Shown one piece after another: positions 34,101 to 46,100 of a stretch of DNA of 64,000 bases. Source of the DNA: Triplophysa rosa (lineage: Eukaryota; Chordata; Actinopteri; Cypriniformes; Nemacheilidae); assembly GCF_024868665.1 (NCBI RefSeq), contig NC_079894.1, forward strand, positions 12,562,788 to 12,626,787, given 5' to 3'. Under the pieces are notes generated by a model, which saw nothing but the letters and a program-made list of their open reading frames with translations, had not been told where the DNA came from and made no database searches. Positions within the stretch are counted from its first letter, which is position 1; each line of letters starts with the position of its first letter. A program made the translations under genes and the position numbers.

Positions 34101-37100
34101 GCAGTCTCATATCTACACATACTATTCAAAACAGTCCAGCATGAAGAACACAAACACCACAGACTGTGGGTAAAAACAGCCGAGCTCACCTCAATGATTT
34201 CCCTCACTTCGCTTTCAGATTCCAATTTTTCCAGTTTGAGGTGGGCAGCTCCTACAGGCTTGTCACTTCTCAGGAAGCCACTGTGACACGACAAAGAAGT
34301 CAGTGTGAAGCTCAGCTCCACCTACACATACTGCCCCAGCATTCACCACAGCAAACACAGAAGTTTAACTTATTCTAATGTGTGGGTCCTCCGAAAAATG
34401 TATTTATACATGCTTGGAAAGTGAGATTCACTGAGTGAACTGTTCCTTTAAAGGGATCGTCCACCCAAAATGAAAATTACTCACCCTCAAGTTGTTCCAA
34501 ACCTGTATAAATTTCTTTGCTAGGTTGTACACAAAGAAAGATATTTGGAAAAATGTTAGCAACTGACATTTCTGGGGCACCATTGACTACCATGTAGGAA
34601 AAAAATATTGTATATTTCTATGTTAAATGCAAAAGAAGATAGTTTGAAAAATTTTGGAAAACAAACAGTTCTGGGGACCTTTGACAACCACTTTTTATTT
34701 TGATTTTTAGCTACCCCAGAAATGTTACTATCATTCTTCCAAATCTCTTTCTTTGTGTTCAACAGAACAAAGAAATGTATACAGGTTTTGAACAACTTGA
34801 GGTTGAGTAATTCATGACAGAATTTTCATTTCTGGGTGGAGTATCCCTTTAAAGAAACTTGTTTTTTTTGGAGATATACATATATAGACAGTGGTTGTGT
34901 GGAGCACATAACGCTGACCCTTTGTGCAGCACTTCCAGCTTCAGGCCTTTAGACTGCATCACCCTCCTGAAGCCACGGTGGTTACGGTTGATGTTCATCT
35001 TGAAGCTTTGGTTAAACTCTGTCAAAGTGCCAAAAAATACAGTAAACTGTTGCAGCAAATATTACGGTTGAACAAACGTCTGCCGTTTAGTTTAATAGTA
35101 TAGAATTACACCTTGTTACTGTACCTGGGTTGTTGGTATTTTTGATGACTGATGTTTTATGTTTCTGAGGTTGATCCTAACACAAACAGAAAGCCGTAAG
35201 TAGTTGTAATAGGACTTCCTGGGTAAAATAAAGTCTAGATTTGACAGGAACTGATACTTACTGTACTGGGGTAAGGAAATTCAAACTTGACATATGCGTC
35301 TAAGTCATTGGATGCAACACCTTTTAAAAGAAGCAAAGGAGAAAGATACAAAATCTTTGCAAGTATGATTCAACAGATATATATTATTTTATTGTTTCAA
35401 ATTCCTGCAGCTGGTAGAAAATGGAGCAAGCAATTCCCAGGACACACATATTAATAAAAATATGTTGTTTTCAATAAAAAAAACTTTTGCCAGACGAGTA
35501 AATGTGGTTGCTGAGGTTGTTCTTTCAAGCTAAGATGTTTTAAGCAAATAGGCTTACCAGAGGGAGCAGGAAGGTTCATTCCCCTTACAATCATCACAAC
35601 CATGTCTGTACTACTGAGGTCTGGAAATATCCTACAAATTAGTAAATAAAAATGGATTATTTCAATGTTACACAGTAGTGGATTGCTTCTACAGATACCT
35701 AAAAGATGACCTTAAACCGGCTTTCCTTGATGTATTCATTAGATGTGCAGAGAAAAAGTCTGACCTGACGGTGCTGTACGTTCTCTCCTCAAAGTGATGT
35801 TTAGGAGGTTCGAGCCCCCTATTCTGAGCCAGATTAAGGATCTCCAGGCTCTTCTTACATTGCTCTCCCATCTTCTCAAACCTGAAAGTGGAAAAGTGAG
35901 AATAAATTAAAAGCCAAACAAACCTGTGTATGCAGGACAAGTGGTATTGAGTTCATACTTGGTTGTCTCTGCAACATTCCCCATGTGTGTAAATTGTTTG
36001 GAATACGTCATGCATTTCTGTAAGCGAAACTAAAATAAATTCACATATTCCATATGCACATATAATCTGTTACTTCATTAACATATTGCTTTTCTGTTAC
36101 CTCGTGTTGCTCTTTGAGTAGTTTGGTAAGCTGAGTGTAGACCTGCTCAGCCTTCTCAGATATCTGAACATCACAGTGATGGACTAAGATAAAGTCCTCA
36201 TCTTCATCTCCGGGCGGTGAAGGGACCTACAGTATAAAACAATGTAATTTACATCACATTAGCATCACATTTTACAATACTTTACTACATACCAAACCAG
36301 GAGGACATCTCTAACAACTAGTAAACAGTTGAATTTTTGGGTAAAAACATTTGATAATTACAGCCGTCTAAAAAATTAAGAGAAAATTCCAAGATATATG
36401 TGGCCATTCCAGACCAGTGTCTGTTGAATTTCAACAAAATCAACCCTCAGGAGCAGTGTTGGGTGTAACTAGTTACTAAGTAATTAGTTACTGTAATTTA
36501 ATTACTTTTCCCTTGAAAAAGTAAAGAAAGGGATTACTCTTATTTTTCTGTAATTTAGTTACAGTTACTTCTGATGTAATTAAACTAAATACTTTGTGTA
36601 ATATGTGTGTGTGCAGAAGAGGAATTTACATCAAAATTCAAAGTCTAACTTTAAAATTCGTGCTTTAATGTATAATTCTCACATTTGTAATGAACAATAA
36701 TACTTTATGTACTTTTATATAATTTATTTGAATGAATTAAAAGAGCCGTTTCATGTCTATCCTTGAATCACTTAACTAATCAAGGTTGATAGGATATAGA
36801 AAGTAATTTGTAATAAGTAATTAAATACTTTTTGAAGAGAGTAACTTGTACAGTAATCTAATTACAATATCGAATGTGTAATTAGTAACTAGTAATTAAT
36901 TACTTTTTCAGAGTAACTTACCCAACACTGCTCAGGAGTGACATAAAGTCATCCAACAGCAATGTGAAAGACTGACAGCATGACAAGACACATGAACACT
37001 GTGATAAAAATTGAGGTTATCACATCAAAAAACTGTAGTTAACTAATCTTACTTTGCTTATGTCTACCGTCTTGCCGCTCCTCGCTGCTTCTATCAAAGG

Positions 37101-40100
37101 CTCCAGACCCTTGGCTGTGCGCAGGAGAGTCTTGGCCTGTTCCAGGTCTTTCTTCTGTTTTGACTGCAGTGCTGCCTTCATGTACTGCTTTTTGCGGCCT
37201 TCCAGAAATTCCAGCTGCTGCTGAGCTGAAGAGACAATAACTACATTTAATCCCATTCGACAGGAATTTAGTGTGAATTTAATCTGTCACAAATAAGGAT
37301 AGCATTCCAAGAAACAGACCATCCTAAATCACAAACCAGTGTCAGTCAGACTCCCTCTTTTGGACGTCCTGTCTGGGGAAGGGGTCTTTTTTGGCTCCTG
37401 TATCGTCAGCTGTACTGCAAGTGTGGGTTTTATTTGGTTGTCTACTTTTGCAGTCTTAATCTGGAAGGTAAAATGCTTGTCAAACACATTTCAAGTGGTG
37501 ACATTTTTAACGAGACAACTTTGGACAAATTTTTATGCCTCTGCCACCTTCTCCTCCCCCTCTCCATCTTCATCCTCATCACCAGCTTCAGCTGCATTTG
37601 ATGTCAGTTTATTGGCTGTTTCCAGCACAGCAGCCAATCCCTGCTCAGGTGAAGGAGCCTTCTGGCCTGGGATTGGAGGAAAACCTACAGGACACAGATA
37701 CTTTTCATTAATGTGCTAGTTTTTTGGCATTATACAAGCAAATATTTTATGGCAAAATTCAAGTGCACATAAACTATGCAAAAGATTTATGATTAAATGT
37801 ATGACCTGGTGGGACTGGAAGTTCATCGTAATCGACTGTTCGACCTGCTTTATGAGCGCGGATGGCAGTCTGGTATTGCTGTGGATGAGAGAAAGACGAC
37901 AAAAGATAACCAAGTGTGCTATGCTTTGTCAATGTGTGCTTGATGGAATTTCCAAAATACTGATCTAAAATCTAAAGGTAAACACAAAAAGAAACTGAAT
38001 GTTTGATGGTAACATTCAATATATGCTGCGGTTCATTTTCGGTTTTTACTTAGATTTATAAACCTTAGCAATGCGGTCATGCATGCGGGCCTTGCGATCA
38101 TCTCCGCTGGCTTTAGATTGTGTGAAGGCTTCTTTATACTTTGCCATCCTCTGTTCAAGAGCTTCAAGGACAGTCTTGGGCTGAGCTGGACCAGAAACAC
38201 TGTCAGCTGATGTAACCAAAAACATAAAGACAAGGGCAAGCAACTCAGATAGCTCTTGGTATATACTGTATATACAACAATTCAGATATTAATAATTCAA
38301 AGAGACACATGCACGTGCTTTGAAAAGACTTGACCTTGACCTGATACTGACCTTGACCTTCAGGAGCAGCAGACGAGACTTTAACAAATGCCTGAGGTTC
38401 AGCCTGAGTAACTGTGGAGGCTAAGAGAAGAATTTATCCTTGAGGACCAAAGTTAAAGACTACTACAGGGCTTGACATTAAGCATTGTCGTGTGGTTGTC
38501 CTTCGGACAAGTAAATTTGACATTCACTTGTCCGAGTACAAAAATTACTTGTCCAAAGATAAAAAATTATATTTCATTTGAATTATAATATAATATAATC
38601 AATATAATTGTTTCGGATTTAGATTGGTCAAGTTTGCTTCTAAGCATTTTAACTAGTGTCCGCTACTCCCGTGACTGCTATAAAACAAAGGCAAGCAGTA
38701 ATTATTATTAGTGTTAAGGCTGTAAGTTAACTTTTTTTGCACATAGCACTGGTGCTAGAGAGGTTTAAGTTTGGTAGCACAGGCAGAAATGTGCAAGTGT
38801 AGTTCAACATGAATAGTTCATTATGAATAGGCAGATAACTGACAAAAGACATTATTGTTACATACAGATGGATAAATTAGGGCCATATCATTTTTAGATT
38901 ACCTAAATTTGTTTTAATATTTCTAAGTTCTGTGTTTTTCTTTTACTATACAATAGTGGTATATTTGTCCACATAACTTACTGTAGTATACTATAGTATT
39001 TACTGTTCTTATTATATTGTTTTTGAACTTTACTATAGTATACAGTGTTTATCAATTTACTACAAGGGTACTTCAATTTTCAATAGCAAATACTATAGTA
39101 CACTACAGTATTTTTTTGTCTGAGTGTTCAATTTAACGGGACTTTTATTTTGACGGGTCTTCGTGAAGACGCTTGTTTGCAGATAGCTTCACTCAAACAG
39201 TAAAACGATCTTAAAATAAACTTTCAGAGCAACTCTGGAGATGAGTTCATGTGTTCATATCCTCATACAGTGCAGCACAGATAAATACTCGACCATCACC
39301 CGTGTTGAATGTTAAACTGTGCACATAATTCATTCAGACACGCAGAACAGCCACATGACATTTAAATAACAGGATTCCGCGCGGTGCGCCATTGATTATT
39401 GTCACACGCAAATAGCATACAATAGCTGTGTTTGTGTTCACAGATGACACTTCAGGTCTAACCTTGAGACAGAGGTGGCGGGAGGGAGCTCATGTCCACC
39501 GACTGGCCTTTCTCCAAAGCCTCAAGTCCAGCATCGAATCCCTGAGCCAAACAAGCAAACAGCATAGTAGTTCTCTTTGTCTACTTCCTACAAGTCTTGA
39601 ATACCTCAGATAACTTAGCACATTTTTGCTACTGGTGAATTATTAGAAATCATTTGACAGAAACTAGAAACTTGGTTCATGTCAGATCCAACCCTACTTG
39701 ACAACAAAGTTAAGATAATATGGTTGAATCTTTCAACTGAATTTCTTACAGAAAACAAAACATAAAGCCACAAGAGTTTATGGGACAATAAACAAATAAA
39801 CTACTTTTCTGCAAATACCTGAGAATTCCAAATCTGTACAATTAAAAAACACAAATAAAACGGATAACAAATTAAGAGTTTGGTTCCAAAACGCGATAAA
39901 CGCCATTTATAAAAAAAGAGTTTACGCCAAAATCAGTATTGTATCAGGTCGGTATGGAAAGTCACTTTTTAATTTTACGCAAAATGCGATATCCGCCGTG
40001 TTATTCTGTCATGTTTTCTCCCTTTTTTTTCCCAAACCGCAATATACACCAGTCTCACTTCTCTGCAGAATGCGATATATCCGCTCAACCAATCACAGCA

Positions 40101-43100
40101 CACCATTCCACGCATTGTAAACAGTAATGGCGGTGTTGTGCCGAATTTGGACTCCCCTCATTGATTTTGCTGGGGATTGGCTAATCCTAACCCCTCCACC
40201 AACACCTACTCCTAACACCTAATGTTAGTGGGGAATAGGGGAGTCATAATTTGGCAGGGAGTAGTGATGGGAATTATGATTCATTTGAGTGATTCATTCT
40301 TTTTCAGTTCGTTCACCAAAATGATTCGTTCAGATTCGTTCACTGATTCGTTCAGTGACCATTTCTATAATACGCCAGCAGGTGGCGAAAAAGAGTTGTG
40401 TTATGTCAACGAACGTATTAATGGACGTATAAACTGATTACAGGCTTTATTAAAATGTGTGTCTCTGATCTACTCATTAAATAAATAAAATAAGTCTAAA
40501 TAAGTGGTTCAGATGACCAACGCACAAGGTTTTTCTGCATAATTAAAAAGTTAATTGTTTGGTCATTTACACATTCATAAATCTGGGATTATGTTAAACG
40601 TGAAGTTTATGTATTTTAAATAAACAAGCGTGCAAAGTAGCCTACCTGTAACTGCGCTTTGCATCCGCTTTCTGCTGATTGCTGAACGAGTCTCACATGC
40701 TAAATGACCGACCTACAGTGTACACTCTCGTTCAATTCGTTAATTTCATTCATGAACGACATGTACCAGTTCGTTCAATTCGTTCACGAACGAGATCTCT
40801 CTCTCTCTCTCGTTCAGACTCAACAGGGACTTGGTCAGTGTGGGCGTATTCGTTCAGTGGAAGATCTAACCAATTACATGCCCCTTCACAGCCGGAACTG
40901 GAATGCTATTTGCTGACGTGACGCGAATGAGAGCTAACCAATACTTTTTTGTTTTACAGTTTTTAGAGAAGTGCATGATATGAACTAAACGTAATGAAGT
41001 CGTTTTTATTTGAAAGAACAATAAATGATACAAAATGCACCCAAAACACCTGTGCTTGCAGTACAATAACTGAGTAAACAGGGCTTGACTTTCCATGCAA
41101 TAAAAATGACAATGTTAATTTGTCTTTGTTACATTTAACCATCAGCTTGCATTATTGAATTATTTTCGTAAGGATCTTTACATTGTGTCCGTTTCTGTAC
41201 TTGTTGAACAAGAGACCTCATCTTTCATTTAATTTACAAGGCAGAAGTAACAGCTCGTTCATGAACGAGAATCAGCGGGTCTCGTTCAGACTCAAACGCA
41301 GGCTCGTCAAGTGAAGGGCGTATTCGTTCAGTATATTCAACCAATCATATGCTCTGTCAAAGCTCACTCTCGAACGCCATTGGCTCGTGCTTTAGACACT
41401 CTTTTAAGCCAAGACGCTCTGTGCTCGAGGGAGAGATTTCAGTGAACGAGAAATAAGAGTCATCGCATTTCATGAACGAGAACGATTCGTTCACTTAAAA
41501 GATTTGTTCAAAATGAACGATTCGTTAACGAACGAAACATCACTAGCAGGGAGTGTTTTCGGCACAACAGCGGCGCTGTGAATACGGTCGGCTCCTAGTT
41601 TCTCTGATCTATTTTGTACTTTGTGTTCAACAAACAAACAAAAAAAATGAATAATTTTGAGGGCATTGATGAACCTGTGCTGGTTTCTGCAGTGGGGAAG
41701 AAACGTAAGACATCGAAATCTAATCATTTATGCGAGGAGATTAAGATGAGGCACTCATTTATGACCCGTTGAATTCATTTTAGGAGCGATGACTGATTGA
41801 ATGTATTTTTAGTCCAGTGCCTGTATGTATGATTAGTATTGTATTGAGTTCAGAGGCTGTCATATGTGGATCAACTCACTTTGTTGTGTATTTTCAACAG
41901 TTTCAATATGAAAAATAACTTTTATTTTGATTCAATGGATTTATTGCATTTTGGGGGGAAAAAGTGTCATGGATTTATTGCATTTTGGGAAAAAATAATC
42001 CGTTTTTATAATAAATCTTTTAAAATCAAAATCTGGATTTGAATTTTTTGTTACAAGAACCTAAAGATGCTAAGTGAAACAGAAAATAGTTGTTTTCATC
42101 TTGCCACTTTCTTTGTAAAGAAAACACATTTTTACTCAAATTAATCAATATGCATTAGCGTATAGCGTTTTGGAACCAAACTCTTCAAATAAAGTTTGTT
42201 CAATATTTCAACAATTTAACAACCTAACTCTCTTAGGGCTGTTAAAACACTACATTTGTACATACTATATATCTGAAAGCAAAGACCCGAAAGATAAAGC
42301 ATGTTTTTGACCTAAAGAGTAGGGTTGGGTACCAAAACCCGTATGTAACTGGACCGAATCAAAATGCAGATTTCGGTGCCACTTAAATGCTGACTGAGCC
42401 GTCGATTGAGACATTTGCCCTCATTCACTTGAACGAAAGTTGGAAAGCTCTGATAATACAAATTCATCACAATCTAATACAATGGTTAAACGGATCGCAA
42501 ATGATCTGTGATCCGCACGGATCGGAACGTGCATGACCCGTGGATTCATCATAGTGAAAGACAGTTTTTACTCTCGCTCTCATCTCCATGCATCCATCCA
42601 TCTCGGCGAGTTCAGCATTCATCACCTGGCGCAGCCTTTAACTTCAACCGCAGCATAAGGCAAGTTTTAAATTGAAACTCACGTTAATTTGAGATGCGTC
42701 TGTAATGCAAGCCATCACAATAAAACTGTTGCGCGCGTTTAAAATCAATGAAAAGCGTGCTGCGTGCCGTGGAGCTCGTTCTCAACACATTAACGCATTT
42801 GACATGAAAGACAATCGATACACAGCAGTGAAAGTGCTAAAACCTTATAGCATCTGTCAGTCTGATTGACATGCAGTCTTGTCAAGCTTTTTACTCTTAA
42901 TGCATGTATAGGGATATAATTATACGTATTCATTATACATACTGCCCCGGTTTCACAGACAGGGCTTATCTTAAACCCGGACTAACCCTTAGTTAAATTA
43001 GGATATTTAAGCTATTTTTATAAAAATTCCCTTGTAAAAAATATTACATGGTGTGCATCTTGAGACAAAACAATGGCGCTGACATCCTTTAAGTTGTTTT

Positions 43101-46100
43101 AATGAGAGTTATTTTCAGTTAAGACTGCTCAAATATTCATTTTAGTCTGGGATTAGCCTTAAACCTTGTCTGTGAAACCGGGAAAACGTCTGTTTTTAAA
43201 ATAATGCACATATAATGTAGCCAAGAGGTCTCTGTAAATGGACTTAATTGGTTGATATATTCAACGCATTTTCTGCCCATATTTAATACAACTATGGTGA
43301 GCATTTAGTTGTAGCTGGAGGGTACTATAACATCTTTCTAGCAATGTTAGTGTACATGCTCATTTCACATTCACTTTAATTGTGAATTTGTTGTGTATTT
43401 TTATTACTTAATAAATATTCTTAAATGAACATTTTGTTCTTTAATGTCATCCACTGGTGTTTTGTGGCTCTTTTAAAAAAAGTATCGATTTAGGCACCGT
43501 TTAGGCACCAGTACCGGTTTAAAAGTATCGATGTGGCTCCGCCCGGTATCGGAAAAAACCCAAACGATACCCAACCCTACTAAAGAGTAAGTTAAACATC
43601 CTGCTGTATGAAAAAAGAACAAAGCTTGTAACAATCTAAGACAAAACCTATCTTACCTTACTGGAATTTAAGTGCATTTTGGCTTTCTCAATATCTCCTG
43701 CTTGTTTGGCCTTAAGAGCTGCCATCCTGTAGTCTCTCTGTCTCTCCAGCAGAATATCTTTAGTGGGCTGTTCAACTCGAGGGTCTGAAAACCATAATGA
43801 GCTGTTTACTAGAAATGCTGAGCAGAACATCATACTTCCAAATAAACAAGCAACCCAGGCACAGCTCAAAGGGAAAGGACCTCATTTTCCATTTCTCGTC
43901 ATTTTTACATTTAAAACCTTTTTAATTTAATCCATTAAATCGTGTTTTTATTGTGATAGTTAGCTGTATGTTTTAGTTATTATGGCTTAAATCAAAACAA
44001 ACCAACTGCAGTTTGATTGATATTAATTGGAATGCACAATAAAAAACATGATTTCTGAATTTTTTTCAAACGGATTTATCTCATTTTGCAACCAAACTCT
44101 TCATTTATACTGTATATATACATATATAGGAGATTTTTTAATTATTATTATTTTAATGTTTTTTTCCCTTTGTTTTATTTTTTTAGAGTTCCATATTTAC
44201 TACTATAATTTTTTTAAATAAATACAATTTAGTAATAAAATAAATAGTAAAAAACAACTAAACATGTTCCAAAGATAAACTCAATTCAAATTCACTATAT
44301 AGCCACAGAAAAATATAATAGACCATTACAAATTTTCATTTAATCCGCATTTCTAGATGTATTGTGGCCATTTCAGTCTAGTGCTTGCTGAATTTCAACA
44401 ACATCAAACCTCAGGAGTGACAAAGTCATCCAACAGCAATGTGAAAGACTGACAGCATGACAAGACACATGAAAACAGTGATAAATGTCTAGATTATACC
44501 ATTTTCCTAAATGCATGTACAAATATTAGTGTTGTAATGCTTAAAGTCACCATGAAACAGAAGTTGCGATTGACTTCTTTTCCGTATCATGACATATATC
44601 CGAGTGAAACGGCTTCTAAAATTAGAAAAAATGTAGGTTTTGATTGGTTTGTTGTAAGTTGGGCCTGGAGGGGAGGGCTAAAAATGCCAGGCCATTGGAC
44701 AGTCAGAAAAAAAACAATCTTTTTTGTTGCTGACGTCATGTGGTGAAGAGTTGTTGAGAGGGTAAAGGGAGCTTAATGTTTTTGATTAAAGATTACAAGT
44801 GCAAATGAATTTAAAAAATGGTGTGCACGGATAAATCATTTATAATAATCACTGCAACACTGTGTAAAACACTTAGAATTTTCCTGTTTGATTTCATGGT
44901 GACTTTAAAAGTGAATATGAACTATGTTTTCTGTTATTTAGACCTGTTTGTCCAGTTCTGGACAAACAGGTCTTTTTCTGCAAATAGATGTTGTAATTTG
45001 GGAGAAATATTGTTAGTATTTCACAGAATGAAAAAAAAAGATAATTGCACCTTAACACATAGTAAATTCAGAAAAAGTGAACTTAATTTTGAAATGGTCT
45101 TTTAATTATATCTGTGACTGTATGTGCTATTTACTGTAGTTAATTTGTCTATACTACCTGCTAAATACTGACCAGACAGGAAACCAAATCTTTATTATTT
45201 CATAACTGCATAAATGTGGTCAAATGTCTATAAGAAAATGTTTCCACGTCCGTGTTTAAATGAAAAACAAAATCCTATAAGTTTCAATGAGGTCTCTGAT
45301 TTTTTGGACCACCTGTTGCTATATTTTTTCATTCATTCACTTTAATGTAAACCTTGTAAACTATAATGTGTTGCTGTGGCAGCACTTGACTCACTTGAGA
45401 GTGTTTCTACAGCACTTCCTGTACGTTCCTCATCTGGAGATGACAGGGAAGCTGGTGAGGCTATACCAGAGGACTCCTCTCTTGTGTTCGGTGCTGGATC
45501 CATGACAACAGGAGCAGTCTCCACAGAGACAGGGGACATGTCAACAGCACTGTCAGACTCATGCTGATCAGGTGATACTGCAGGTGAGGCATGTGGCTGA
45601 CTGGGAACAGAGGGGGCTCCACATGCAACTGCAGGGGGAATCTCTGTTTCATCAATCTTCCCACCTTTGTGTACAGTTGCCAGCATAGTTTGTAGTGTCT
45701 AGATCAAAATCAAATCGTTATCATATGATCCTATTTTATTAGCTAAATTTTTTTATTGGAACTGTAAGATTACAATGACTCACATTAAGGCCTCTCTCAT
45801 ATCTCCGAGCTTTCGAAGATTCTCCTGAGGCTTTGGCATTCATCACAGCTGTTCTATACATGTTGCTTCTCTCCTCTAAGGTGTGTTCAATGCTTCCTGG
45901 CATCGATATGATCTTAGTTTCCTGTCAAAGAAAGTAGAGACATCTCTTTCATGAAAAGCCATCAAACGTTTTTTTTTTAGGATTACAGACATCAAAGTAA
46001 AAATACAATCGGCTTTATTCTAAATCAAATCACTTTCTATGAGTCATTCTATAATTAGGGGTACATGTCATGTCCATGGACTCTATTATCAATTTGACTA

